From assembly GCF_003003795.1 (NCBI RefSeq), contig NZ_PVWK01000058.1:1-45914 (forward strand): DNA of 45,914 nucleotides, in the 5' to 3' direction. Source of the stretch: Stenomitos frigidus ULC18 (GTDB lineage: Bacteria > Cyanobacteriota > Cyanobacteriia > Leptolyngbyales > Leptolyngbyaceae). A program made the translations under genes and the position numbers. Positions 25,673 to 34,170 of this stretch are shown here, piece after piece; within the stretch, counting starts at the first letter, position 1; each line of letters begins with the position of its first letter. The notes under the pieces are model-generated. The model saw only the letters and a list, made by a program, of their open reading frames with translations, ran no database searches and had not been told where the DNA came from.

Positions 25673-26176
25673 CTACCACCAGCGCAACTCAGCATAGCCC
25701 CGCGCTGGTCGGCTCAGTTCTTCGTCAGTCAGCCAGTCTACGAGCTTATAAGTACCAAACACGTGATCCCACCAGTCCACCGCCAACCCAAAATTGTGAT
25801 GCCACATACCGTACTTGTGGTGAACGTAATGGACAGGCATCTTCATCCAAAAGCACTTGGTTGGGTTTTCATGCTGCAATTGATGCGCATAGGACGAAAA
25901 TGCAGCAAAGGCTAGACCACCAAGACACCAACCCAGACCCGCTTCTAGCGAATAGAAGAACAACAGAGACATGACGATGAATGTTCCCTTCACATAGTCA
26001 ACAAATTCCCACACAACGCCCTGTCCTTCGTTGCGACGGTGGTGGTCACGATGACGTTCACCGAGACGGTGCGATGCGTGCATTAAGCGATGAACCCAGT
26101 ACTCCACTAAGCTGGCAAGCACAAAGGCGGTCGTAAAGCAGACCAACCCTATAGCCACTTTTGTCAGGTCAGGCAT
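25673..26176 (-). CDS. Fatty-acid hydroxylase/sterol desaturase-type di-iron membrane enzyme
   Basis: A 167-residue protein with several membrane helices. GAGGAG lies before the ATG at 26176. The histidine clusters that bind two irons are H29xxxH33, H42xxHH46, H98xxxH102, H116xxHH120 and HH126-127, near the pattern of the superfamily that contains CrtZ carotenoid hydroxylases, fatty-acid 2-hydroxylases and sterol desaturases. The WWDHVFGTYK C terminus is typical of the fatty-acid hydroxylase branch. It probably hydroxylates a lipid chain using oxygen and electrons from a reductase elsewhere. It is divergent from the Rieske oxygenase and followed by the Mpo1-like gene. CrtZ-like carotenoid hydroxylation is the main alternative. 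Confidence 0.85.
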   Translation of the reverse strand: MPDLTKVAIGLVCFTTAFVLASLVEYWVHRLMHASHRLGERHRDHHRRNEGQGVVWEFVDYVKGTFIVMSLLFFYSLEAGLGWCLGGLAFAAFSSYAHQLQHENPTKCFWMKMPVHYVHHKYGMWHHNFGLAVDWWDHVFGTYKLVDWLTDEELSRPARGYAELRWW

Positions 26177-26361
26177 CTATTTTCTCCTCACTCCTACCCT
26201 AGATTGAAGCGTACCGAATATTTTGAGTTTTTGCTAGTTGATGGGATGCTGCCCCTCGTGCCAGACCCCAGTTAGTCAATGGGCTTTTGTAAACAAAGAT
26301 TAAGTGCTATCATTCAGTCCAAAGTCAGGCATCGTTAGGGCTTTAGTACGTAGCCGTAATA

Positions 26362-26389
26362 TATTGACAGGAATGATAACGTATTGACA
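26362..26389 (+). promoter_or_regulatory. Repeated TATTGACA, probable promoter region of the Rieske gene
   Basis: TATTGACA occurs at 26362-26369 and again at 26382-26389, exactly 20 bp apart, in the divergent gap between the hydroxylase and Rieske genes. Each holds a consensus -35 hexamer TTGACA. No convincing -10 follows either at ideal spacing, so the repeat may instead be an activator site. Confidence 0.35.
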
Positions 26390-26444
26390 AAACACCGTTT
26401 GACGTGAGTACAGTGGCGAGGCGACCTAGCGTGAGGAGAGGAGA

Positions 26445-27611
26445 ATGGAACTGGCTACGGCCCTAAAAAGTCAGACCGTTCGGGCGGGTGTGCGAGAAGT
26501 TGGGATCAATCCAAACCACTGGTATGCGGTCGGTTGGGCAAAGCAACTGCAACCCTGTCAGGTCACGCAGGTGACGGTTTGGCAGCAGCCGATCGCGGTT
26601 TATCGCGATACCGAAGGAAGTCTACATGCACTAGCTGATGCCTGTCCGCACAAAGGTGTTGAGCTACACCGAGGCAAAGTTCACGGGCAACATTTAGCAT
26701 GTCGCTACCACGGGTGGGAATTTGATGCTGAGGGCCGCTGTGTCAGCGTGCCATACTTACCACAAGGACAAAAATTACCTTGTGCCCAGGCACGGAGCTA
26801 TCCCATTCAAGAAAAGTATGGCCTGCTTTGGGTGTTCCCGGGTGATGCCACGATCGCGTCAGACCACCAACCGCCACAGATACTGGAAGACACAGAGTCA
26901 GGCTGGCTTAAAGTTCCCGTTACCGGGCATTTTAAGGCGCACTTCTCAATCTGCAACGAAAACTCAATGGATGTGTTTCATGGCTTTTTGCACGAGAATT
27001 TGCAAGGCTGGTTTGATCCACGCCTGCTGAGCCTGCGAGAAACAGAGGATGCGGTCTGTGCAGAATATCAGGTATCTTACAAAGGCCACATGGCAAAGTT
27101 TCTGGGCTTAAGTGAACGGGCCGATCAGGTAACAACCTTGCCAATTACGGTGCAGTATTGCTATCCCCACTATCAAAGCAGCCTGGAAGGGGTTTCGGCA
27201 CTGTATCTCATGCGGTTACCCGTGAGTCCAGTTGAAAGTCGTTCGTTTGCCCTCTTCTTCTTTAAAATCCGTTTACCGCAATGGTTACTCAAGCGCCTTG
27301 AGCCACTGCTGCAGTCATTGTTAGAGCGCTTTGTTTTGATGCGGTTTTTGGCGCAGGACATTGAGATGATGGAAAGTGAGCAACGCCAGTATCTGGCTGA
27401 GCCAACGCGGCGCTATGTGGAGATTAATCCTGCTATCATTGCTGTCCAACGGTTGATCATGCGGCAATATGAACAGTTTATGCGGAGTTCTAGTCCAACT
27501 CAAACGAACAGGCACAAAGCTTTGAATGCAGCCGTCTCTAGCTCTGTAGAAGGCCAACCCGACAGCCCCACGCATGAACGGTGGCTGCCTGACCACGCTG
27601 ACTCTACATAA
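26445..27611 (+). CDS. Rieske non-heme iron oxygenase
   Basis: A 388-residue oxygenase; GAGGAGAGGAG lies just before the ATG. The Rieske [2Fe-2S] ligands are C67-P-H69 and C86-x2-H89 (CPHKG, CRYHGW). The catalytic iron site is NENSMDVFHGFLH with Asp176, His179 and His183. A C-terminal region (about 250-300) is hydrophobic and may touch the membrane, as in pheophorbide a oxygenase/chlorophyllide oxygenase-like proteins. The substrate is probably hydrophobic. Its divergent neighbour is a lipid hydroxylase and the next gene an alpha-oxoamine synthase, so I infer oxidation of a lipid intermediate, but a pigment or aromatic compound is possible. Confidence 0.88.
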   Translation: MELATALKSQTVRAGVREVGINPNHWYAVGWAKQLQPCQVTQVTVWQQPIAVYRDTEGSLHALADACPHKGVELHRGKVHGQHLACRYHGWEFDAEGRCVSVPYLPQGQKLPCAQARSYPIQEKYGLLWVFPGDATIASDHQPPQILEDTESGWLKVPVTGHFKAHFSICNENSMDVFHGFLHENLQGWFDPRLLSLRETEDAVCAEYQVSYKGHMAKFLGLSERADQVTTLPITVQYCYPHYQSSLEGVSALYLMRLPVSPVESRSFALFFFKIRLPQWLLKRLEPLLQSLLERFVLMRFLAQDIEMMESEQRQYLAEPTRRYVEINPAIIAVQRLIMRQYEQFMRSSSPTQTNRHKALNAAVSSSVEGQPDSPTHERWLPDHADST

Positions 27612-27831
27612 ACATTTACGAACAGATGTATTTCCGGGCGCACAAATGACTGTTATCGTGTCTGCGATCGAAGTAAGTTGGCATTATATAGGTTTATGCA
27701 ATTAGTTGATACGGTTCAAACCGGCATGAGTGCAAAATTCTGCCGGGCTGGATAGCCAATAACTTGCTAGGCAAATATACTGTTGAGCGAGAGGCGATTC
27801 GGCTGTCTACAAAAGGTGAGAGGAGTTTACT

Positions 27832-29109
27832 GTGCAAGTTGTTAAGGAGTACATCCAGCGTTGGTACGAAAGCGGGCTCGATCCCGATATCTACGTTTGC
27901 CATAAAAAGCAAGGCAATGTTGTCGAGATTGAAGAAGAAGCGACTGGCAAACGTCGAACGGTTCTCACGTTTTGTACCAATGATGTGCTGGGATTGAATC
28001 AGGAAGACGCCGTAAAGCAGGCAGCAATCGACGCTATTTTGCAATACGGCACTTCCAACAGCTCAGTTTCGGCATTGAGTGGTCGTATCGATCTACATCG
28101 ACAATTGGAGCAAGAAATTTCGGCATTTAAAGACTTGCCCCATACCCAGCTTTTCTTAAATGCATGGATGGCAATGCAGGCACTCATTGATGCCTTTTGT
28201 CATTTAGCCATTCCGGTACCCAATTTTCAGCACACTCGCGAAACGTTGATTTTGACCGATGTGTTGAATCACGGCTGCATTGTGTCAGCTCTTGCACATT
28301 CAGGCACTCGTTCTGGTAAGTTGTTTGGTCATAATCCTCGGGTGCGTGTTCGCGCCTACCGTCACTGTGATACAGAGGATCTCGCCCGCAGGCTACAGCG
28401 TTATGCCCGCCCCGACGATCGCATTATGGTTATTTCTGATGCGGTCTTCTCGATGGATGGTGACATTGCTCCCTTACCCGGCATGCTGGATGTGATGAGT
28501 CACTACGAAGGCAGTGTGCTGGTGATGGATGAAGCCCACGCCAGCGGATCGATCGGGCCTACGGGTCGCGGTATTTACGAGCACTTTGGCTTGCGACCGC
28601 AGCAAGCTATCGAACGAGGCGTTGTGCCGCTGATTATGACGACTTTTTCCAAGTTCGCCGCGTCAGCTGGAGCCGCTATCAGTAGCCACGTGGCGGAACT
28701 TAAGCCCTTGCTGGATGTGTCGCCAACCTCGATCGGCACTATTTCTTTACCGCCGCCAACAACCGCCGCTGCGCTGGAAAGCATTCGCATTGTTCGGCGA
28801 GAACCAGAACGCGTGAAGCAACTGCAGGAAAACAATCTTTACTTGCGATCGCGCCTCGAAGAAAACGACTTTATGGCGATCGGCGAAACCAACGTTGTGC
28901 CTGTCATTTTACCTGCCGAAATCAACCCCAAAATGTACGCCAGACAACTCATGGAGTATGGCATTTGGGTTTCGCCCATCTGGTTTATCGCCAAGCCGCG
29001 TATCCGTGTAACCGTCAATGCGCTGCATACCAAAGAGGAAATGGATCGCCTTGTGGCTGCAATGGTTAAAGTACGCGACCTGGTTTATAAACCAACGATT
29101 AGTGCCTGA
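27832..29109 (+). CDS. Alpha-oxoamine synthase, probable serine palmitoyltransferase (Spt-like)
   Basis: A 425-residue PLP enzyme that condenses an amino acid with an acyl thioester, releasing CO2. GTG 27832 has AGGAG 6 bases upstream. Family motifs are NHGC (His147 stacking on PLP), DEAHASGSIGPTGRGIYEHFG (Asp233, His236) and TFSKF with the PLP lysine Lys274. EHFG and the length fit serine palmitoyltransferase or CqsA/KBL-like enzymes; BioF is less likely because no bio genes are near. With the acyltransferase and reductase at 34428-36673 it gives a complete ceramide-type set. Alternatives are sulfonolipid (capnine-type) or aminoketone synthesis. Confidence 0.85.
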   Translation: MQVVKEYIQRWYESGLDPDIYVCHKKQGNVVEIEEEATGKRRTVLTFCTNDVLGLNQEDAVKQAAIDAILQYGTSNSSVSALSGRIDLHRQLEQEISAFKDLPHTQLFLNAWMAMQALIDAFCHLAIPVPNFQHTRETLILTDVLNHGCIVSALAHSGTRSGKLFGHNPRVRVRAYRHCDTEDLARRLQRYARPDDRIMVISDAVFSMDGDIAPLPGMLDVMSHYEGSVLVMDEAHASGSIGPTGRGIYEHFGLRPQQAIERGVVPLIMTTFSKFAASAGAAISSHVAELKPLLDVSPTSIGTISLPPPTTAAALESIRIVRREPERVKQLQENNLYLRSRLEENDFMAIGETNVVPVILPAEINPKMYARQLMEYGIWVSPIWFIAKPRIRVTVNALHTKEEMDRLVAAMVKVRDLVYKPTISA

Positions 29110-29117
29110 ACGCCGTT

Positions 29118-29210
29118 ATTAGTTGTTGGTTGTTAGTTGTTAGAAGTCAGCAAGGCGTCTTTTCGAACGTCAGATAACGTTGATCTAACTGCCAGCAACC
29201 AACAACTAAT
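29118..29210. terminator. Inverted repeat between convergent genes
   Basis: A perfect 15-bp inverted repeat at 29118-29132 (ATTAGTTGTTGGTTG) and 29196-29210 encloses 63 bases, between the Spt-like gene and the convergent unknown gene at 29213. It could end transcription from both sides, or be a small mobile palindrome. Confidence 0.5.
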
Positions 29211-29212
29211 CA

Positions 29213-30499
29213 CTACATTAGGTTGACCCAAGAATAGTCTGCCTGACCAAAGTGGATGCCAAAGGCAATCATCAGATTTTCAAGGCATTCTACTAGCCAC
29301 GACATTTCGCCTCTCACCTTCGTTTCGTAATGTTTAAGGACGACTGCAAACCGCTTAGCCAAATACGCTTTGACTGCATCCAAATTGGCTTTTGTTTCGC
29401 GGCAAAGCAAAACGATTTTCAGTAGCAATCCGATCGTAAAGGTCGCACCTAAATTAGTGGTTAAATCGACAAAAACGCCATGATTGTTAGGTTGTTGCTT
29501 AGGATTGGCAACTAAGCAATCAATCAATTGACCGCAGGTTTGCACAAGCAAGCCGCCGTTCGGTCTGAGCGTATCATTTTGCGGCAAAGTTGCCTCTAAC
29601 TGGTTTGTCAACCAGCGGTTGAAATGGTGTTTGCCATAGTCTCGACAGTCAGAATAAGTGATGGAAGCGGTTAGATAATCATACATCTGCCGCTTCACCA
29701 CGCGATAAGAAGGCGCTTGACGACTAGAGCTGACAAATTGTTTGGCAAGCTCTTGATAGGTTTTTGAGCCCTCTGCTTTGCCTGCAAATCTGCGAATCGA
29801 TGTTTCTAATTGTTGGTTACTGAGCAGCGTTGGGTTGCTGATTTCAGGTGCAGTCTTTGTGGGAGGTGCTTTCGGCCGCAATAAATGAGTTGTGTAGCGA
29901 TGTAAATCTTGCTCAAATTGCTGCTCTTTTTTAACCTGCAATTGACTGATCACCTGGTGTCCTAAATCGCTACTATCCCAATTCATTAAGCAGTGGGGAT
30001 AGAGATATGGATAGCGAGGCACTAAATCTTTGATGGGCTGACTGCGTTCGTCATCCGTTTGAGGCGTTTGAGGCGCTAATTCTGCTGCTTCTACCCGTTG
30101 TCTCAGTTCGAGGTACTGATTGCTCTGGACAAACAACTTTACCAGTTCGCGTAAACGTCTCGTAGCGACAAAGCTAGCAGACGTATAAGGTGACGCTTGG
30201 AACAGTTCAACCAGATCAACAGCGGGCGACTCACAGCCTAAATGCGACCACCAATAATTCATCAAAATATGGCAGCAACGATTAAGAATGGCATTGAATT
30301 CTTGATCGGCCCATTTTGAAAACACAATGCGGTTCAGAGCCACTAAGACCTCAGGCTTATCGTAATCTTGTCCTTCAACAAAGAGGTTGTGGAGGCGTTC
30401 AAGCAATTGATAGGGCTGTTCAATCTTTCTGTGATTCAGTAGGTGAGTATATAGAACTTCAGTATCACATTGAAAATCGCGGTAGGAGTAGCCTGACAT
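29213..30499 (-). CDS. Conserved protein of unknown function (helical, ~428 aa)
   Basis: The ATG at 30499 (MSGYSYRDF) is preferred because AAGGAAGG lies 8 bases before it; the frame extends to 30571. The protein is soluble and mostly helical. The N-terminal part (EVLYTHLLNHRKIEQPYQLLERLHNLFVEG) and the block CRDYGKHHFNRWL look conserved-type. The C-terminal GVFVDLTTNLGATFTIGLLLKIVLLC is hydrophobic enough to bury in a core. I recognise no named domain; I have the impression of a cyanobacterial lineage-specific family. It runs tail-to-tail with the Spt-like gene and lies 292 bases downstream of the STAND gene on the same strand. Confidence 0.7.
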   Translation of the reverse strand: MSGYSYRDFQCDTEVLYTHLLNHRKIEQPYQLLERLHNLFVEGQDYDKPEVLVALNRIVFSKWADQEFNAILNRCCHILMNYWWSHLGCESPAVDLVELFQASPYTSASFVATRRLRELVKLFVQSNQYLELRQRVEAAELAPQTPQTDDERSQPIKDLVPRYPYLYPHCLMNWDSSDLGHQVISQLQVKKEQQFEQDLHRYTTHLLRPKAPPTKTAPEISNPTLLSNQQLETSIRRFAGKAEGSKTYQELAKQFVSSSRQAPSYRVVKRQMYDYLTASITYSDCRDYGKHHFNRWLTNQLEATLPQNDTLRPNGGLLVQTCGQLIDCLVANPKQQPNNHGVFVDLTTNLGATFTIGLLLKIVLLCRETKANLDAVKAYLAKRFAVVLKHYETKVRGEMSWLVECLENLMIAFGIHFGQADYSWVNLM

Positions 30500-30791
30500 G
30501 GGAAAAGCCTTCCTTAGAGTGCACCGGTTGTAGAGTTTAGACGCAGCGATCGTTAGTCCTCGAGCAAACAATTCAGCTAGCCATTCATCACACAGCGATC
30601 GACGAGCAATGCCCTTCTAGTGACTGTGAATGAAGTCAAGAAGAAAAAGGAACTTAACGCTTGCTGAAGCTGTCTATAATTGTACGGTCAGTCTATTCTA
30701 CCAGTAAGGAGAATCAGGACACTTGGCTAACTGGCCACTGTTTTTGATTCAGAAAGCACCGTTAAGCCTCTGCCCTAAGTCACAAAAAGCT

Positions 30792-32174
30792 TCAAGTCCG
30801 CTGCTCAATAGCGCGATGTACCATGTATTCAGTCATAAGTGCCTGTAAAGAATAGCGGGCGGCCGTGCCTTCGATAAGCGATCGCCGCAGCAACGATTGC
30901 AAAACCTCTTGAACCTCTACATTGGTGATCGGGCGCGTTACGGATTGAATAATTTCAGTGATTGTCAGGGGTTCATGATGCTTCACCAGACATTCAACAA
31001 TGGCACGCTCTAGATCTGACAAGCGGTTAAATTGGCGATCGAGCAGCGAGCGAATGTCCTCAAACAAGGCAGTGCCCTGCTGCAACTCTTCCAAAAAGTT
31101 TTTGACATCGCCATCGAAGACTTCTCGGACATTGGTAGCGATCGCATTCAACGCCGATGGATTGCCCTCATAGCGTTGGATAATCAACCGCCAGTCGCTA
31201 TCCGCGCAAGAGAACGCTCCTTTGGCATTCAAAAATTCTCGTGCTGCTAGCTCTCCTAACCCTTCTAGCTTTAAGGCAAAAACACGCTGATTTCCACCTT
31301 CCATACGGGCAACGTCTTTCGGCTTTTCCGCACTGGTAAAGACCAAACAACTTTGATGCACGGTCTGCCCCACTTGCTTCAGCAGTTCACCATACTCTTC
31401 ATAGCCTTCTTGGTATGACCCGTTATGCACGCCACCGCGTAACACTGACTCTAAGCCGTCCAAAACAATCAAACACGATTGATTGCGCAGGTAATACAGT
31501 AAGCGCGTCAACTCGGTGCTGGTCTCCTGCCCGTTAGAGAGAAACTGGACGAGATCGGCAACCAGTGAGGTTAGCGATGGCGCGGGCTGAAGCGATCGCC
31601 AGATCAGGAAGTCGAACTGATCTTTGACCTGATGTGCTAGTTTCGCTGCCAGCGTTGTTTTGCCAATACCCGGCGCACCAAACAGAACAATCAAACGGCA
31701 GCCATTGAAGCTAAAGCGCTCCTCTAGCTGTTCGAGTTCTTTGATGCGCCCAAAGACGGATGACACCGCCGGAATGTTGCCCCAATCTTCCCATTGTGGC
31801 TTGTGTTCCTCCCAAAGTAGATTGGACTCTGGCTCTAATCTAAGGTTGGGTTCGGGCTGTGACCGCTCAGAAGTGGTAGATGTGCCGTTGCGATCGCGCC
31901 TGGATCGCAGCTCTTTTGCTCGTTCGATCGGTCCTTGCAGATTGCGTTTACTCACTCGATCGTCCACAACATCGGAAAGCAGTCGCCATAGTTCTGGTCC
32001 AACGTTCTGAATCAAGTGCTGATAAGTACAGCGACTAGAGCATTCCTGGTAAATCTTCCTAGAACTTTTGCCCTCCCACGCTCCTCGGAACATGACTCGT
32101 TGGAGATCATTGAGCCGTTTTTCCTGCTCTGAAAGTAGCTGCTCGACAAACTTGAGTGCTTCGTCAGCGTCCAT
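30792..32174 (-). CDS. NB-ARC STAND ATPase with short N-terminal domain, no sensor repeats
   Basis: A 460-residue protein. The N-terminal domain (1-75, LNDLQRVMFRGAWEGKSSRKIYQECS) is the vMAP-type effector/adaptor helix-turn-helix domain known from ternary conflict systems. A low-complexity charged linker follows, then NB-ARC with Walker A GAPGIGKTT (166-174), Walker B LIVLD (235-239) and a winged-helix tail to the end. It is homologous to residues 130-450 of the STAND protein at 261-3899 (shared HQSCL, EKP and FEDIR..LLxRQFxRLS patterns) but has no WD40 or other repeats, so its sensor is missing or supplied by a partner. Divergent small membrane genes start 235 bases away. Confidence 0.85.
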   Translation of the reverse strand: MDADEALKFVEQLLSEQEKRLNDLQRVMFRGAWEGKSSRKIYQECSSRCTYQHLIQNVGPELWRLLSDVVDDRVSKRNLQGPIERAKELRSRRDRNGTSTTSERSQPEPNLRLEPESNLLWEEHKPQWEDWGNIPAVSSVFGRIKELEQLEERFSFNGCRLIVLFGAPGIGKTTLAAKLAHQVKDQFDFLIWRSLQPAPSLTSLVADLVQFLSNGQETSTELTRLLYYLRNQSCLIVLDGLESVLRGGVHNGSYQEGYEEYGELLKQVGQTVHQSCLVFTSAEKPKDVARMEGGNQRVFALKLEGLGELAAREFLNAKGAFSCADSDWRLIIQRYEGNPSALNAIATNVREVFDGDVKNFLEELQQGTALFEDIRSLLDRQFNRLSDLERAIVECLVKHHEPLTITEIIQSVTRPITNVEVQEVLQSLLRRSLIEGTAARYSLQALMTEYMVHRAIEQRT

Positions 32175-32214
32175 TTACCAAACCTAAAGTAGATGCCTGT
32201 GCTCTAGTGTAAGG

Positions 32215-32244
32215 CTGAACTATCCTGAACTATCCTGAACTTTA
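32215..32244. repeat. 10-bp tandem repeat CTGAACTATC
   Basis: CTGAACTATC occurs twice in tandem and a third time as CTGAACTTTA (32215-32244), about 40 bases upstream of the STAND start in the divergent gap. The period is close to one helical turn, so it may be a stacked operator. Confidence 0.55.
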
Positions 32245-32408
32245 CCCAAATTTCAGGTTTTTTCTTTTATGAAATAGTCTGGAATTACCTGTATTGAAAG
32301 CTATAAGACTGCTTGCGAAAGTAGAGACATCACAGACCAGGGCAGATGCCGCCATCCGAGTTGAGTGACATCCGCCGCTTCGTCACTACCTAAACAAGGA
32401 GAAAGACT

Positions 32409-32696
32409 ATGTTCAGCCTGATTGCTTTTGTGAAGACGGTGATTGGAATTGAAGGACTGACCAATCATCAACCCCAGGTTTCCACGTGCAACTCAACGTC
32501 TGCCATTGAGGCGATCGTCACTCGAACCATTGCACCCGGAAGAAGGGGGCAGGTGCAATGTCAGGGCTCTTGGTGGACGGCCAAATCAGTGCAAGGGTTG
32601 ACGCTGCTTCCAGGCAAAGTTGTTTACGTCATCAGTCGTCAGAATATAACGCTGTACGTTGAGCCAGGTTTCATTAATTCTATACAAGGACGTTAA
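32409..32696 (+). CDS. Small NfeD-like protein
   Basis: A 95-residue protein; AAGGAG lies 7 bases before the ATG. Residues 30-92 (EAIVTRTIAPGRRGQVQCQGSWWTAKS ... LLPGKVVYVISRQNITLYVEP) match the OB-fold C-terminal domain of NfeD proteins, here without the usual membrane helices and serine-protease half. NfeD domains are linked to membrane proteases and stomatin-like scaffolds. The first 20 residues contain a short hydrophobic stretch. First gene of a plus-strand set that starts divergently from the STAND gene; 5 bases separate it from the next small gene. Confidence 0.7.
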   Translation: MFSLIAFVKTVIGIEGLTNHQPQVSTCNSTSAIEAIVTRTIAPGRRGQVQCQGSWWTAKSVQGLTLLPGKVVYVISRQNITLYVEPGFINSIQGR

Positions 32697-32701
32697 CGAA
32701 T

Positions 32702-32869
32702 ATGGCATTTGCGATCGCGATTTTTACGGGATTAGTTTTCGTGACGCTTGTGGATTTTCTTGCTCAGCTCAAACGGCCCAAAACACTAGAAGAAGAGATT
32801 GGTGAGGCCGTCACAAAGTACCTTGCCGAGAACAAAAAGAAGCGAGAAGAAGAGAAAAACAAGCCATAA
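32702..32869 (+). CDS. 55-residue membrane peptide
   Basis: The ORF starts 5 bases after the NfeD-like stop. The first 20 residues (MAFAIAIFTGLVFVTLVDFL) form a probable membrane helix, followed by a highly charged Lys/Glu tail (EEEIGEAVTKYLAENKKKREEEKNK) that could form a coiled coil. No family recognised. The position suggests it is co-transcribed with the NfeD-like gene. Confidence 0.6.
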   Translation: MAFAIAIFTGLVFVTLVDFLAQLKRPKTLEEEIGEAVTKYLAENKKKREEEKNKP

Positions 32870-33017
32870 AACAAGACGTTGGATCTTTCAAAAACCGCAT
32901 TTCAGCGCCAGTCTAACCAGTTAAACGTATTGCTTAAAATCGACCAATTTTGAGCAACTCGATCGTTGGGCATGTTGTGTACGCCACATCACTAACCGCT
33001 ATCGCTAAACCAACCCT

Positions 33018-34094
33018 ATGAAATCAACAAACTACTCTCAAACATCAGTGTTTCCTACCGCCTCATCTCAAATCAGTGAATCTCAAACCAGCGAATCTCA
33101 AGCTGCTAGATCTCAGGACGATCTTTCAGTGCTATCGATCCCTGAACTACCGTCTCAAGAGACATCGATTACCGATCTCAAGTCGTGTCCATCAACCGAG
33201 CCATCGCGCCCAAACCGTATGATTCAAGCTGTGGTGATTGTTGTTGCGATCGCGATGGGCTTGACGGTCTTTTCAGGCGTTGTTTATGTCATCCTGGCAA
33301 AACTGGAGGTTCTGCAACGATCGCAGCCGTCTACCGTTGAGTCAACGCAACCAAGATTAAATCAAGACGAACAGAGCATTCCAAAGGCTGAAAGTCCAAC
33401 GGATACGCAAAACGGCAACGAAATGCAAGCGAAAATGCTGCTTGATCGTGCTAGACGACTGGCAGTAGGTAATAGATTTGAGGACGCGATCGCGGAAGCA
33501 AGCAAAATTCCTGTTAACAGTCTGCTCTATCAGCAAGCGCAGCAAGCGATTAATCAATGGTCAGGGCAATCGCTTCAGCAAGAAGAAGAACAAAGAGCCC
33601 TACAGCAAAAGCTAGAGGCAATGCATGAAAGTAATCAAAAACACTTGCAATTGACCCAACAAGCATTAGACCAAAATGACTGGGAAACAGCTCTACAGGA
33701 GGTAAATCAAATCAATGCCAATCAAACAAATCAAAATTCTCTCTGGCAACAGCGGAGAGACGATATGGTGCAAAAAATAGAGCCCTATCAGCATGAGCAC
33801 AAAGCACAAGATTTTCTCGATGATGGCGAATTGGAAAATGCTATGTATGAAGCGAATCAGCTTCCCAAAGTCGCGCCTTGGAAAGAAAAGACGGATATTA
33901 TCACTGACCAAGTTAAGCAAAAGCTCGCCGATAAAGAGGTTGCTAAAAAATGGAACATGCGCTGCCAGACGTTGACCCAAAACAACATCAGCAGGTGCCC
34001 TAACTTAGACGAGTTGAAGGAACTTGTAGACTTTCTGCCTCCTGCCCGTTGGCTACCGAGATTAAACTCTCCAGGTCGTAAATCAAAGCATTAA
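33018..34094 (+). CDS. Single-pass membrane protein with long helical outer region
   Basis: This 358-residue protein has a Ser/Thr/Gln-rich cytoplasmic part (1-66), a membrane helix (67-93, MIQAVVIVVAIAMGLTVFSGVVYVI), then a long Gln/Glu-rich helical region (about 125-330) with TPR-like units: ARRLAVGNRFEDAIAEASKI, QQALDQNDWETALQEVNQIN and DFLDDGELENAMYEANQL. It resembles cyanobacterial IMS-like/TPR membrane proteins of unknown role. No clear ribosome site is seen at ATG 33018. Third gene of the divergent set beside the STAND gene. Confidence 0.7.
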   Translation: MKSTNYSQTSVFPTASSQISESQTSESQAARSQDDLSVLSIPELPSQETSITDLKSCPSTEPSRPNRMIQAVVIVVAIAMGLTVFSGVVYVILAKLEVLQRSQPSTVESTQPRLNQDEQSIPKAESPTDTQNGNEMQAKMLLDRARRLAVGNRFEDAIAEASKIPVNSLLYQQAQQAINQWSGQSLQQEEEQRALQQKLEAMHESNQKHLQLTQQALDQNDWETALQEVNQINANQTNQNSLWQQRRDDMVQKIEPYQHEHKAQDFLDDGELENAMYEANQLPKVAPWKEKTDIITDQVKQKLADKEVAKKWNMRCQTLTQNNISRCPNLDELKELVDFLPPARWLPRLNSPGRKSKH

Positions 34095-34109
34095 AAGGAG
34101 AGGAAGGCT

Positions 34110-34147
34110 GATATAGTGCTTTCTAGCGGTGGAGTAAGCACTATATC
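34110..34147 (+). terminator. Hairpin downstream of the membrane protein gene
   Basis: Inverted repeat GATATAGTGCT (34110-34120) and AGCACTATATC (34137-34147), 11-bp stem with 16-base loop, 16 bases after the stop codon. There is a short pyrimidine run (GCCCTTCTTCT) after it. Confidence 0.55.
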
Positions 34148-34170
34148 GCCCTTCTTCTGAAAGTGAGATA

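Noticed and set aside
16094-29109. sat plus the alpha-oxoamine synthase as a sulfonolipid (capnine) pathway
   Set aside because: sat is a housekeeping gene more than 10 kb away, and no cysteate-forming or sulfonate gene is seen. It remains only an alternative substrate for the synthase.
27832-29109. bioF (biotin synthesis) for the alpha-oxoamine synthase
   Set aside because: No other biotin genes are present, while an acyltransferase and a ketoreductase fitting long-chain-base synthesis are nearby on the same strand.
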